This document shows, piece by piece, positions 17,662-26,652 of a stretch of DNA of 64,000 bases; positions within the stretch are counted from its first letter, which is position 1; each line of letters opens with the position of its first letter. Location: contig NZ_BOMY01000022.1 of NCBI RefSeq assembly GCF_016862435.1, positions 372,001 through 436,000 of the forward strand. Direction: 5' to 3'. The DNA is from Paractinoplanes tereljensis. Its GTDB lineage: Bacteria; Actinomycetota; Actinomycetes; Mycobacteriales; Micromonosporaceae. The position numbers and the translations under genes were made by a program. The notes under the pieces were generated by a model. It was not told where the DNA came from and searched no databases. It was given only the letters and a program-made list of their open reading frames with translations.

Positions 17662-18432
17662 GTGAGCCGCATGCCCGCCCTGTTCCTCAGCCACGGCGCC
17701 CCGCCCCTGGTCGACGACGCGCGCTGGGTCGCCCAGCTGCAGGAGCTCACCGCGGGCCTGCCCCGGCCGAAGGCGATCCTGATGGCCTCGGCCCACTGGG
17801 AGTCGGCGCCGCTGATGCTCGGTGCCACCGAGACCGTCCCGCTGGTCTACGACTTCGGCGGCTTCGAGCGCCGCTACTACGAGACGACCTACACCGCCCC
17901 CGGCGCTCCGGAGCTGGCCACCCGCATCGAGAAGCTGATGCCGGACAGCGAGCACGTCGCCCGCACCAACCGAGGCCTGGACCACGGGGCGTATGTGCCG
18001 CTCACCGTGATGTACCCCGACGCCGACATCCCGGTGCTGCAGATGTCGCTGCCCACCCTCGAGCCCGACCGGCTCCTGGAGCTGGGGCGCCGGCTCGCCC
18101 CGCTGCGCGACGAGGGCGTGCTGATCGTCGGTTCCGGCTTCACCACCCACGGCCTGCCGTTCCTGCGTGACTGGCGCACCGACGCGGCCGCCCCCGGCTG
18201 GTCCCGCGAGTTCGACGCCTGGACCGCCGAGACCCTGGCCCGCGGGGCCGTCGACGAGCTGGCCGACTTCCGCGACCGGGCGCCCGGCATGCCGTTCGCG
18301 CACCCGACGATCGAGCACTTCGCGCCGATGTTCCTGACGCTGGGCGCCGCCGACGACCCGGAGCGGGCGCCGGAGCAGCCGATCGAGGGCTTCTGGATGG
18401 GCCTCTCGAAGCGGTCTTTCCAGGTCGCGTAG
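17662..18432 (+). CDS. DODA-type extradiol aromatic ring-opening dioxygenase
   Basis: A 256-aa LigB/DODA-family protein. ALFLSHGAPPL at the N-terminus provides a metal His (His11), RTNRGLDHGAYVPL and GSGFTTHGLPFL provide further His residues, and the tail HPTIEHFAPMFLTLGAA is typical of the family. Members cleave catechol-type rings with Fe(II) or are zinc-dependent relatives of YgiD. GGAGG six bases before GTG 17662 fixes the start. The operator just upstream suggests induction by an aromatic or reactive compound. The substrate is unknown. Confidence 0.88.
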   Translation: MSRMPALFLSHGAPPLVDDARWVAQLQELTAGLPRPKAILMASAHWESAPLMLGATETVPLVYDFGGFERRYYETTYTAPGAPELATRIEKLMPDSEHVARTNRGLDHGAYVPLTVMYPDADIPVLQMSLPTLEPDRLLELGRRLAPLRDEGVLIVGSGFTTHGLPFLRDWRTDAAAPGWSREFDAWTAETLARGAVDELADFRDRAPGMPFAHPTIEHFAPMFLTLGAADDPERAPEQPIEGFWMGLSKRSFQVA

Positions 18433-18448
18433 GCCGTTTATCAGGTAC

Positions 18449-18512
18449 TTCCCAGGGGAAGCGGGGACAATTCAAAGGAATCACCCCGCTTGATCAGCCC
18501 GGAGGTTCCCCT
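18449..18512 (+). promoter_or_regulatory. Structured 5' leader of terC
   Basis: The leader can form a stem from AAGCGGGG (18459-18466) and CCCCGCTT (18484-18491), enclosing a second ATTC/GAAT stem. AGGGGAA (18454-18460) is also complementary to TTCCCCT (18506-18512), which lies between the GGAGG ribosome site and the ATG. These pairings share bases 18459-18460 and could alternate. TerC genes elsewhere are often preceded by Mn2+ (yybP-ykoY) riboswitches, but I do not see that consensus here. Confidence 0.4.
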
Positions 18513-18514
18513 TA

Positions 18515-19528
18515 ATGCTTGAGGTCACCGCGCTCGGCTGGACGCTGACCATCGGTGTCATCGTCGCCCTGCTCGCCCTCGACCTGACCCTCGGCGTGCT
18601 GCGACCGCACGCCGTCGGTTTCCGCGAGGCGGCCGCCTGGTCCGCCTTCTACATCGCGGTGGCGGTCGGTTTCGGCGTCGTCTTCGGCATAGTGGCCGGC
18701 TGGGACTACGGCGCCCAGTACTACGCCGGCTACATCGTCGAGAAGAGCCTCTCGGTCGACAACCTCTTCGTCTTCGTGATCATCATGGCGACGTTCGCCG
18801 TGCCGGAGAAATATCAGCAGGAGGTGCTGACCTTCGGCATCATCATCGCGCTGGTGCTCCGGGTCATCTTCATCGCGCTCGGCGCGACCCTGCTCAATCT
18901 GTTCTCGTTCACGTTCCTGCTGTTCGGCCTGCTGCTGATCTGGACCGGCGTGCAGCTGTTCCGGCACCGCGACGAGGATCCGGACATCGAGAACAACATC
19001 GTGGTCCGCACCGGCCGCCGGCTGCTGCCGCTGACCGACGACTACGTCGGCGGCAAGATGATCACCCGGATCGACGGCAAGCGGATGTTCACCCCGCTGT
19101 TCCTGGTGCTTGTCGCGATCGGCGGCTCCGACCTGCTGTTCGCGCTCGACTCGATCCCGGCGGTGTTCGGCGTGACCGACGAGGCGTACATCGTCTTCGT
19201 CGCCAACGCTTTCGCCCTGCTCGGCCTGCGCGCCCTGTTCTTCCTGGTGAAGGGTCTGCTCGACCGCCTGGTCTACCTGTCCACCGGCCTGTCGATCATC
19301 CTGGGCTTCATCGGCGTCAAGCTGGTGCTGCACTGGGCGCACAAGGACATCAGCGACTCGGTGCCCGAGGTCAGCATCGGGCTCTCGCTCGGCGTGATCG
19401 TCACGGTCCTGGTCGTCACCACGGTGGCGAGCCTGGTCAAGGTACGCAAAGACCCGGACGCGAAGGCCCATGCGGGCAGCGTCCGGGCCGGTTCAACGGT
19501 GGAGGAGCAGAAACCTCAGCCGAGGTAA
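18515..19528 (+). CDS. TerC/Alx family metal exporter
   Basis: A 337-aa protein with about nine transmembrane helices. Two conserved acidic membrane motifs are present: KSLSVDNLFVF and GGSDLLFALDSIPAVFG, which in this family line the metal path. Relatives export Mn2+ or help metallate secreted enzymes; some lie in tellurite-resistance loci, but no ter genes are nearby. The long Glu/Asp-containing loop DEDPDIENN is cytoplasmic. ATG 18515 follows GGAGG. The last 13 bp overlap the convergent small gene. Confidence 0.9.
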   Translation: MLEVTALGWTLTIGVIVALLALDLTLGVLRPHAVGFREAAAWSAFYIAVAVGFGVVFGIVAGWDYGAQYYAGYIVEKSLSVDNLFVFVIIMATFAVPEKYQQEVLTFGIIIALVLRVIFIALGATLLNLFSFTFLLFGLLLIWTGVQLFRHRDEDPDIENNIVVRTGRRLLPLTDDYVGGKMITRIDGKRMFTPLFLVLVAIGGSDLLFALDSIPAVFGVTDEAYIVFVANAFALLGLRALFFLVKGLLDRLVYLSTGLSIILGFIGVKLVLHWAHKDISDSVPEVSIGLSLGVIVTVLVVTTVASLVKVRKDPDAKAHAGSVRAGSTVEEQKPQPR

Positions 19529-19773
19529 CCGCCGAGGCCGGCGGTCTGCCGGGCGGCGGACTGCTGACGCTCGATGTCCTGGCGGTAGAGGATGGCCCGG
19601 ATCTCCCGGGTCTCCTCGCTGCTGTGCCGGCTGAGGAGCTCGTCCAGTTCGGCGCGCTCGGCGGTGGTGCGGAAAGAGGCGAGCTCGTCGGCGAGCCGGC
19701 GGGTTTGGACGCGCATGGTCCGGCGGTTGGCCAGAGTGGTACGCGCGTCGCGGATTCTCCTGGAGAGCTGCAT
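19516..19773 (-). CDS. Small helical protein of unknown function
   Basis: An 85-aa, highly charged, Arg-rich protein predicted almost entirely alpha-helical (RDARTTLANRRTMRVQTRRL, ELDELLSRHSSEETREIR), possibly a coiled coil. I recognise no named domain. ATG 19773 has AGGAG ten bases upstream; the same frame is open 51 codons further up to 19926 with no ribosome site. It converges on terC with a 13-bp overlap. Coding is supported by GC-rich third positions. Confidence 0.55.
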   Translation of the reverse strand: MQLSRRIRDARTTLANRRTMRVQTRRLADELASFRTTAERAELDELLSRHSSEETREIRAILYRQDIERQQSAARQTAGLGGYLG

Positions 19774-19947
19774 GATGGCTGGTCTCCTATACGGATCGTA
19801 GTGGCGATAGGCTTCGTCGCCTTCGTTCACAACGATCCTCCACCGGCGCTTCTTCCCCAAATCAAGCAGGTAAAACTCCCGATCCAAAAGTGACCCGGGC
19901 CACCGAATCCATGTCGCCGGGGTCACTCTCCGTCGACAATGTGCAGC

Positions 19948-22710
19948 TCAGACGGTGGTGGTGACTTCGGACACCTCGGGGGTCTGCAGACGGGACAGCA
20001 ACTGGGTGCGGGAGCGCACCCCGAGCTTGCGGTAGACCCGGGTCAGCGTCGCCTCCACGGTCTTGACGCTGAGGTAGAGCTGGGTGGCGATCTCCCGGTT
20101 GCTGGCGCCGTCCCGGACCAGGCCGGCGATCTTCAACTCGGTCGAGGTCAGGCCGAAGTCGGCCGGGGCCGAGTTGCCCTCGGTGCGGGCCAGCGCCCGC
20201 TCGGTCTGCTCGGCCCAGGGCTTGGCGTCGGCGGCCAGGAAGATGGTCAGCGCCGCGCTGATCGCCATCCGGGCCGCCGCGTACCGTCGCCGGCGCCGTT
20301 CGGCCCCGCCCTGCACCAGCAGCGCGTGTCCCTGCTCGATCGGCTGGTGCAGCTGCTCGAAGTGCTGGGCGGCGGCGGCCGACAGCACCACGGCCGAGTC
20401 GGCGTGCCCGCTCTCGGAGAGCACCACGGCGGTGGCCCGGTCGAGGTATCCGACCGTGCCGGGGTTGTTGCCGAGCCGGTGCGCGGCCGCCCGCGCCTCG
20501 GCCAGGATGGCGGCCGCCTCGGTGTGCTCGCCCAGCGCGGCCAGCCCACCGGCCAGGTCGCCGTGCCAGCGCACGATCATCGGGTCGGCCCCGCCGGACT
20601 CGGCCTCCAGGTCGCGCAGCCGGCGCAGGGTGGCGACCCCGGCCCGGGTCTCCCCCGCCCGCAGCTCGGCCTGGCCCAGGGCGTGCAGGTTGCGTCGCAG
20701 GTAGAGGCTGTCGCCCTCCTGTTCGGAGGCACGCACGCCCCGGCGGGCGAACCCGGCCGCGGCGGCCAGACTGCCGCCGGCCTGCTCGGCGACCGCCGCC
20801 GTGTACCAGGTCGGGCCGGGGCTGAGCCCGGCGTACTGGGCGGCCTCGACCGCCCGGTGGGCGTACTGCAGGGCGTCACGGCAGCGGCCGGCCCGGGTGG
20901 CCACCTCGGACAGGCTGCGCAGCACCTCGACCCGGGCCTCGCCGATCCGGTCGTGCTCGGCCACCACCAGCAGCTTGAGCAGCTCTTCCCGGGCCTCGTC
21001 GACCCGGTCGTCCATCATGGCGAACCGGGCCGCCATGTAACGCGGCCCGTAGTGCAGCCAGTCCGGGGCCGGGGTGGCCGGCAGTTCGAGGGCCTGGCTC
21101 AGGGTCGCGGTCCAGCGGGCCTCGCCGCGCAGCCGCTGCACCTGGGCGATCAGGCTGAGCGCCATCGCCTCGGTGGTCGGGTCGCCGGCCTGCCGGGCGG
21201 CGTCGACGGTGCGGCCGGCCTCGGTGGCGGCCCGGTCCGGGTCGCCGGTCAGGAACGCGGCCCAGGTGAGCCGCAACCGGATCGGGGCGAGCAGGGCTGG
21301 GTCGTCGCCGGCCTCGGCCAGCGCGGCCGCGAACGTCTCGCCCATCTCGGCGATCGCCTGCCCGGCCAGGTCGAGCAGCACCAGGCGGGCGCGCACCCGG
21401 TGCCCGGCCGGGGCGTCGCCCGCGATCACCGCCTCGGCGGCCCGGCCGGCCAGCGCCGACGCACCGCCGGTGAGCGCGGTGCGGGCGGCCACCACCAGCC
21501 AGTCCAGCCGCTGGTCGGCGAGGGTGTGCGGGCAGCGGTCGGCGGCCAGCAGGTAGAGCTCGGCGGCGGTGCGGCCGGCTCCCCGCTCAGCGCACCGGTC
21601 GGCCGCGGCGGCCAGCGACCGGGCGACGGTCGCGTCCGGCCGGGAGGTGCGCAGGGCCCGGTGCCGAAGAGCTTCGACGGGTTCGATCGCGCCGGCCGCG
21701 AGCGAGGCGTGCACGGCCGACCGCTGGGCGGCGGTGGACTCCTCGGCGAGCACCTGGGCCAGCAGCGGCGGGGTGAACCGGATCGCCTCGCCGTCCAGCT
21801 CGACCGTCCCGCCCGCGGCGGCCACCCGAAGGTCGCGGTCGGCGTCGTCGCGACCGGCCCGCCGCAGCACGGTGGTGGTCGGCTCGGTGGCCAGGGCCGC
21901 CACCAGCAGCGTGCCGGTCACCTCGGGCGGCAGCGCGCGGAGCCGGTCGCGCAGCAGTTCACGGGCGGCCTCCGGGATCGCGGCCGGCCGCCAAGCCGGT
22001 CCGGGGGCCAGCGCCGCGCCGAGGGCCAGGGCCAGGAACGGGTTGCCGGCGCTGGCCTCATGCATCCGGCTGGCCGTGCGGCAGGGCAGGCCGCGGGCCT
22101 CCAGCAGGGCGGTCAGGTCGTTGGCCTCGAGCGGGGGCACAGCCAGTTCGAGTACGGGCGCCGGGCACAGCCGGGCGGCGCGGCGCTTGCCGGCCGGGTC
22201 GGGGCGGCGCTGGGCGGCGAGCACCCGCACCTTCGGGCCGGGGCGGCGGCGCATCGCGAAGCCGATCATCTCGGCCGACTCGGCGTCGAGCCACTGGGCG
22301 TCGTCGAGCACCAGCAGCACGGCCCGGCGCCGGGCGCAGTGGGCCAGCAGCGACGGCAGGACCAGGCGACGGACCAGCGCCGCGGTGCCGCCGCGCGGCG
22401 GCAGCCCCTGCCGCAGGGCGGCCAGCACGGCACGCTGGGCGGGTGGCAGGGCCGCGGCGGCCTCCTCCGGCAGCTGCGACACCAGGTCGGCGATCCCGGC
22501 GTACGGCAGGGAGCGCTCGGTGCGCACCGGCCGCAGCCGCAGCACCAGCTCGCCCCGGGCGGACGCACCGGTCGCGACCGCGTCGAGCACCGCGGTCTTA
22601 CCGATACCGGCCGGGCCGTGGAGGGCTACGCCGCCTCCGATGGCCAGCCGATGGTCGACGGCGGCGAGGAGTGCGGCGCGACCGCGCAGGGTGGTCGCGT
22701 CGGCCTGCAC
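19948..22710 (-). CDS. Large LuxR-family (LAL) transcriptional regulator with ATPase domain
   Basis: A 920-aa LAL regulator. The N-terminal AAA/STAND ATPase carries Walker A HGPAGIGKT (31-39) and Walker B LLVLDDAQWLD. A long helical TPR-like middle (about 350-830) follows. The C-terminal GerE helix-turn-helix has GASNREIATQLYLSVKTVEA. LAL proteins activate catabolic or secondary-metabolite genes when ATP and a ligand bind, as in MalT. GTG 22710 with GGGGG upstream is the preferred start; ATG 22791 would add 27 residues. The target is unknown and no obvious partner operon adjoins. Confidence 0.88.
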   Translation of the reverse strand: MQADATTLRGRAALLAAVDHRLAIGGGVALHGPAGIGKTAVLDAVATGASARGELVLRLRPVRTERSLPYAGIADLVSQLPEEAAAALPPAQRAVLAALRQGLPPRGGTAALVRRLVLPSLLAHCARRRAVLLVLDDAQWLDAESAEMIGFAMRRRPGPKVRVLAAQRRPDPAGKRRAARLCPAPVLELAVPPLEANDLTALLEARGLPCRTASRMHEASAGNPFLALALGAALAPGPAWRPAAIPEAARELLRDRLRALPPEVTGTLLVAALATEPTTTVLRRAGRDDADRDLRVAAAGGTVELDGEAIRFTPPLLAQVLAEESTAAQRSAVHASLAAGAIEPVEALRHRALRTSRPDATVARSLAAAADRCAERGAGRTAAELYLLAADRCPHTLADQRLDWLVVAARTALTGGASALAGRAAEAVIAGDAPAGHRVRARLVLLDLAGQAIAEMGETFAAALAEAGDDPALLAPIRLRLTWAAFLTGDPDRAATEAGRTVDAARQAGDPTTEAMALSLIAQVQRLRGEARWTATLSQALELPATPAPDWLHYGPRYMAARFAMMDDRVDEAREELLKLLVVAEHDRIGEARVEVLRSLSEVATRAGRCRDALQYAHRAVEAAQYAGLSPGPTWYTAAVAEQAGGSLAAAAGFARRGVRASEQEGDSLYLRRNLHALGQAELRAGETRAGVATLRRLRDLEAESGGADPMIVRWHGDLAGGLAALGEHTEAAAILAEARAAAHRLGNNPGTVGYLDRATAVVLSESGHADSAVVLSAAAAQHFEQLHQPIEQGHALLVQGGAERRRRRYAAARMAISAALTIFLAADAKPWAEQTERALARTEGNSAPADFGLTSTELKIAGLVRDGASNREIATQLYLSVKTVEATLTRVYRKLGVRSRTQLLSRLQTPEVSEVTTTV

Positions 22711-22785
22711 GCGAGAGTCACCCCCTAGGTCCGAGCTGGCTCTCAGCGTAGGAACCCAGGGGGCGCCCATCAATGCTTTCGAATA

Positions 22786-22807
22786 TGACAAGATATTGAC
22801 CTTGTCA
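22786..22807. promoter_or_regulatory. Inverted repeat upstream of the LAL regulator
   Basis: TGACAAG (22786-22792) and CTTGTCA (22801-22807) are perfect 7-bp inverted repeats 8 bp apart in an AT-rich patch. They lie in the only non-coding DNA upstream of the LAL gene and are a plausible operator, possibly autoregulatory. The site overlaps the alternative LAL start at 22791. Confidence 0.45.
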
Positions 22808-22823
22808 CATACTTCACATCGAT

Positions 22824-23435
22824 CTATTTAGGTGTAGAGGTCACCGAGGTGGCCGTGACCGTGCCGTCGGTGCCGGTAGCACCCTCGACGGTGATCGACT
22901 GTCCGGCCTTCACGTCGGAAAGCTTGCCCTTGGTGGCGGTCGACACCGACGTCTTGCCATCGGTCTTGACCGTCACCACATCGCCGTCCGGCGTCTGCAC
23001 GTAGATCGTCGTCCCGTTCACGAGTTTGACGGTTCCGGTCGTACCGGCGGCCGCGGCGGTGGTCGCGCCCGCCTGCGGGGCGGTCCCGGTGCCGCCACCG
23101 GGGAAGCCGCCGCCGTACGCGCCGGCGCCGGTGCCCGTACCCCCGCCGTACCGTCCGGCTCCGGTTCCGGTGCCGCCGGCGCCGAAGCCGCCCGCGCGCG
23201 CTCCGCCGGCCGCGTTGGTGCTGCTGGTGCCCCACTGCTTCTGCGCCTGCAGGCCGCCGACGAAACCGCCGACCAGCAGCGCGGACGCGGCGAGCACGAT
23301 GGTCGCCTTGTTCCACCACTTCTTGGGCGCGGCCTTGGCCAGTTCCTTGGCCAGGTCGTCGTCGCGCGGGTCGTCGAGTTCCGGGTCGGTGGGAATGGTG
23401 GAGATTATGGCGGTGTCGTCATTCATCCGGTTCAC
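22824..23435 (-). CDS. Membrane-anchored protein with DUF5666-like C-terminal domain
   Basis: A 203-aa protein: acidic cytoplasmic head (1-38), one transmembrane helix ATIVLAASALLVGGFVGGL, a Gly/Thr-rich external linker with repeated GTGTGAG units, then a small beta domain (about 130-203: GTVKLVNGTTIYVQTPDGDVVTV ... VKAGQSITVEG, quoted here in part) like DUF5666/OB-fold modules. It is the last gene of the MacB-like export operon, 9 bp after the permease gene, and may dock to the transporter outside the membrane. Function unknown. Confidence 0.7.
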   Translation of the reverse strand: MNRMNDDTAIISTIPTDPELDDPRDDDLAKELAKAAPKKWWNKATIVLAASALLVGGFVGGLQAQKQWGTSSTNAAGGARAGGFGAGGTGTGAGRYGGGTGTGAGAYGGGFPGGGTGTAPQAGATTAAAAGTTGTVKLVNGTTIYVQTPDGDVVTVKTDGKTSVSTATKGKLSDVKAGQSITVEGATGTDGTVTATSVTSTPK

Positions 23436-23444
23436 AGCGGATCC

Positions 23445-24653
23445 TTACTCGTAGCGCAGCGCGTCGATGGGACGCAGCCGGGCGGCGCGGCTGGCGGGCA
23501 GGCCGCCGAAGAACAGTCCGATGGCGATGGACACGCCCAGGGCGAGCCCCACCGAGCTGGGCACGATCACCGGTTTGACCCCGACGATCTCGAAGTTGCT
23601 GCCGATCAGCGCGGCCGCGACGCCGAGTGCGCCGCCTATCACGCTCAACAGGGTCGCCTCGATCAGGAACTGATTGAGGATCACCCGCCGCGGGGCGCCG
23701 AGCGCCTTGCGGATGCCGATCTCCCGGGTTCGCTCGGTCACCGTCACCAGCATGATGTTGGTGATACCGATCCCGCCGACCAGCAGACTGATCGCGGCCA
23801 CCGCCCCGAGCAGGGTGGTGAACGTGTCGGCGGTCGCGGTCTGCGTCTCCAGCAGCTGCGACGCGTTCTGGATGCGGTACGGCGTGCTTGTCGAGCTGGT
23901 CGACGACGCCGTGGTGGTCAGCCGCTGGTCCAGGATCGTGGAGACCTCGGACTGCACCAGGTCGACCTTGTCCGGGTCCTTCGCCTCGATCAGGATCGAG
24001 CTGAGCGCGCCGTACCCGCTGAGCACCTGCCGCACCGCGTTGAGCGGCGCGATCGCGGTGTCGTTGGAGTCCTGGTTGCCGGTCGAGCTCTTCTCCTCCA
24101 GCACGCCGACCACGGTGAACAGGGCGCCACTGACGGTGACCTGCTTGTCGATCGGGTCGACGCCGGGGAACAGCTCCTCGGCCACGGTCTGGCCGATCAC
24201 CACCACCCGCCGGCCCTGGGCCACGTCGTCCGCGCTGAACGCCGCGCCCTCGCCGACCGGCGTGTTCGACGCCTTGAACCAGTCGGTGGTGGTGCCGACG
24301 AACGTGCTGACGTCGTGGTCGGTGCCCTCGTAGGTGATCGTCGCGGACGAGCTGACCACTGGCGACACCGACGCCACGTCGGGGGCCATGGTCTGGTCGG
24401 TCAGCGCGTCGGCGATCTCGGTGGTGAGCGACGTGTTGGACGAGCCGCCCCGGTTGGTGCTCATCACGGTGATGGTGTTGGTGCCGAGCGCCTCGATCCG
24501 GTCGCTGACCGCCTTGGCCGAGCCGTTGCCGACCGCGACCAGCAGGATCACCGAGGCCACACCGATCAGGATGCCCAGCATGGTCAGGGCCGAGCGCAGC
24601 TTGTTGGCGGAGAGACCCCGCAGCGCGAACCGGACTACTTCCCGAAAGCTCAT
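23445..24653 (-). CDS. MacB/FtsX-type ABC transporter permease
   Basis: A 402-aa permease with one N-terminal helix (about 20-42), a large external MacB_PCD domain (about 45-270), and three C-terminal helices in the FtsX module, including GGIGITNIMLVTVTERTREI and IGIRKALGAPRR, the ATPase-contact segment. Such proteins work by mechanotransmission, driving export of peptides, lipids or drugs with an adaptor. The start overlaps the ATPase stop by 4 bp. It ends RLRPIDALRYE, the classic family C-terminus. Confidence 0.93.
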   Translation of the reverse strand: MSFREVVRFALRGLSANKLRSALTMLGILIGVASVILLVAVGNGSAKAVSDRIEALGTNTITVMSTNRGGSSNTSLTTEIADALTDQTMAPDVASVSPVVSSSATITYEGTDHDVSTFVGTTTDWFKASNTPVGEGAAFSADDVAQGRRVVVIGQTVAEELFPGVDPIDKQVTVSGALFTVVGVLEEKSSTGNQDSNDTAIAPLNAVRQVLSGYGALSSILIEAKDPDKVDLVQSEVSTILDQRLTTTASSTSSTSTPYRIQNASQLLETQTATADTFTTLLGAVAAISLLVGGIGITNIMLVTVTERTREIGIRKALGAPRRVILNQFLIEATLLSVIGGALGVAAALIGSNFEIVGVKPVIVPSSVGLALGVSIAIGLFFGGLPASRAARLRPIDALRYE

Positions 24654-25387
24654 CCGGAGTGCCTGCCTGCGAAGGCGCCGACCGGCCGCTGGTTGAGCGG
24701 CGACTGGCGGGTGTCCTGGACGATCCGGCCGTCGACCAGGCGGACCAGCCGCTTGGCGCGGGCGCCGACCTCGTCCTCGTGCGTGATGATCACGATGGTG
24801 CGGCCGGCCGCGCTGAGGTCGTCGAAGACGTTGAGCACGTCCTCGGTCGAGCGGCTGTCCAGGTTACCGGTGGGCTCGTCGGCGAGCAGCAGAGCCGGCT
24901 CGGTGACCAGTGCCCGGGCTACCGCGACCCGCTGTTGCTGACCACCACTGAGCTGGTTGGGCTCGTGCTTGGCCCGGTCGTCCAGGCCGACCACGCTCAG
25001 CGCGGCCAGGGCCCGGCGGCGCCGCTCGCGCGGCTTCACCCCGGCGTACGCGAGCGGGAGCTCGACGTTCGCCACCGCCGTCGTGCGCGGGATCAGGTTG
25101 AACGACTGGAAGATGAACCCGATGAGCCGGTTCCGGGCCAGGGCCAGCTGCCGGTCGCCCAGCTTGCTGACGTCCACCCCGTCCAGGTGGTAGGTGCCGT
25201 GGGTGGGCACGTCGAGCGCGCCGAGGATGTTCATCAGGGTCGACTTGCCGGAGCCGGACGAACCCATGATCGCCACGTAGTCGCCGCGTTCCACCACCAG
25301 GGACACCCCGGCCAGCGCGTGCACGGTGGCCTCGCCCTCGCCGTAGATCTTCTGGAGGCCGCGGACCTCGATGACCGGCCGGCTCAT
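24650..25387 (-). CDS. MacB-like ABC transporter ATP-binding protein
   Basis: A 245-aa ATPase of the LolD/MacB type: Walker A GSSGSGKST (42-50), signature LSGGQQQRVA, Walker B LLLADEPTGNLD (the GNLD ending is typical of this subfamily), and switch His in IVIITHEDE. It powers the FtsX-like permease encoded next. Both ends overlap neighbours by 4 bp (adaptor upstream, permease downstream), indicating coupled translation. Confidence 0.94.
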   Translation of the reverse strand: MSRPVIEVRGLQKIYGEGEATVHALAGVSLVVERGDYVAIMGSSGSGKSTLMNILGALDVPTHGTYHLDGVDVSKLGDRQLALARNRLIGFIFQSFNLIPRTTAVANVELPLAYAGVKPRERRRRALAALSVVGLDDRAKHEPNQLSGGQQQRVAVARALVTEPALLLADEPTGNLDSRSTEDVLNVFDDLSAAGRTIVIITHEDEVGARAKRLVRLVDGRIVQDTRQSPLNQRPVGAFAGRHSG

Positions 25388-26652
25388 CGCGGGCCCCCAC
25401 CGGTGCCGCCACCGAAGTTGCCGCCGCCGGCCGGGGCACCGCCGCCACCGAAGTTGCCGAACCCGCCACCCTGCTGGTTGGTGGTGGTCGTCGTGGTCGT
25501 CTTCAGCTGGACCTGCTCGCCGGCCTCGACGCCGGAGGTGATCTGGGTGGCCTCGTCCCCCTCCAGGCCGATCTCGACCTGGCGCACCTCGGTGGCACCG
25601 TTGCTGACCACGGTCACCGTGTGCCGGGTGCCGACCGTGGTGAGCGCCGCCGAGTTGACGAAGGTGGCGTTCTCGACGCTGCCGGTGGTGACCGAGACCG
25701 ACACGGTCTGGCCGACCTTGGCGCCGGTCGGCACCTTGTCCAGGGTGAGCGTGACGCCGTAGGTCACCACGCTGTTGCTGGTGGTGCCGGACGGGTCGAT
25801 CGCGGTGACCTTGGCGGTCGCGGTGGTGCCGGACAGCGCGTTCCAGGTGACGTCGGCGACCTGCTTCTCCTTGAGCTTGGTCGCGTCGGCCTCGGCGAAG
25901 TCCGCGCTGACCTGCATCTTGGTCAGGTCGGCGATCTCCGCGAAGCCGGACGACGAGCTCGAGGAACTCGACGAGGAGCTGCTGCCGCCGCCGGCGCTGG
26001 AGCCGCCGCCGCTGCTGCTGCCGGTCGACGAGGAACTGCCGGAGGAGGAGCTTCCGAGCGTGCCGTTGACGGCGGTGATCGTGCCGGCCATCGGGGCCTT
26101 GAGCACGGTGCCGTCCACCCCGGCCTGGGCCGAGTCGACCGCGTCCTCGGCCTGGGCGACCTCGTTCTCGGCACTGGAGGTGTCCGACCCGGCGTCCTCG
26201 GCCCGGGTGAGGGCGTCGTTCGCGGCGTCCAGGTCGGTCTCGGCGGCGTCCAGGGTGCGCTGCGCGTCGGCCGGATCGACCTTCGCGAGCACCTGTCCCT
26301 TCTTCACCACCGAGCCGACTTTCACATTGATCGCGGTGACCGTTCCTCCGGTCTCGAAGCTGGCGGTCGCCGTACTCGCGCTCTCCAGGGTCCCGTCCGC
26401 GGACACGGTCTTGGTGACCGTCCCCTGCTGGACCGAAACCGAGCGAACCGAGGCGTTGGCGGCCGTCGTGGTGTCCGGTCCTTGCAGGGTCTCGTACGCC
26501 CAGAAGGCCCCGGCGACGAGGGCGACTCCGAGGGCGGCGTTGACCGCCACTGTCGGACGTCGCAGGTTAAGGCGCGCTGGCATGCGGGACACTGTGGTGG
26601 GGCGGCCTGGGAGGATCTTCGTCGGAAGCTCGGAGCCAGCTCGGAATCTCAC
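25384..26652 (-). CDS. Membrane fusion (adaptor) protein 1, HlyD/MacA-like
   Basis: A 422-aa periplasmic-adaptor-type protein. An N-terminal membrane helix (VNAALGVALVAGAFWAY) is followed by a lipoyl half (GTVTAINVKVGSVVKKGQ), a short coiled hairpin, the second lipoyl half (APMAGTITAVNG), a Ser/Gly-rich insert of about 35 residues, a beta-barrel domain and a Gly-rich tail. GTG 26652 overlaps the kinase stop by 4 bp, but ATG 26583 (MPARLN) is an alternative start. The first 23 codons contain a direct repeat that could be a regulator site. It should link the permease to extracytoplasmic cargo. Confidence 0.87.
   Translation of the reverse strand: MRFRAGSELPTKILPGRPTTVSRMPARLNLRRPTVAVNAALGVALVAGAFWAYETLQGPDTTTAANASVRSVSVQQGTVTKTVSADGTLESASTATASFETGGTVTAINVKVGSVVKKGQVLAKVDPADAQRTLDAAETDLDAANDALTRAEDAGSDTSSAENEVAQAEDAVDSAQAGVDGTVLKAPMAGTITAVNGTLGSSSSGSSSSTGSSSGGGSSAGGGSSSSSSSSSSSSGFAEIADLTKMQVSADFAEADATKLKEKQVADVTWNALSGTTATAKVTAIDPSGTTSNSVVTYGVTLTLDKVPTGAKVGQTVSVSVTTGSVENATFVNSAALTTVGTRHTVTVVSNGATEVRQVEIGLEGDEATQITSGVEAGEQVQLKTTTTTTTNQQGGGFGNFGGGGAPAGGGNFGGGTGGGPR

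Noticed and set aside
18433-18514. yybP-ykoY Mn2+ riboswitch before terC
   Set aside because: The leader is only about 80 nt and the conserved loop sequences of that riboswitch are not seen. Only generic structure is claimed.
19939-22728. 929-codon plus-strand open frame
   Set aside because: It lies opposite the LAL regulator, which has Walker and helix-turn-helix motifs. The antisense product is Gly/Gln/Arg-rich low complexity.
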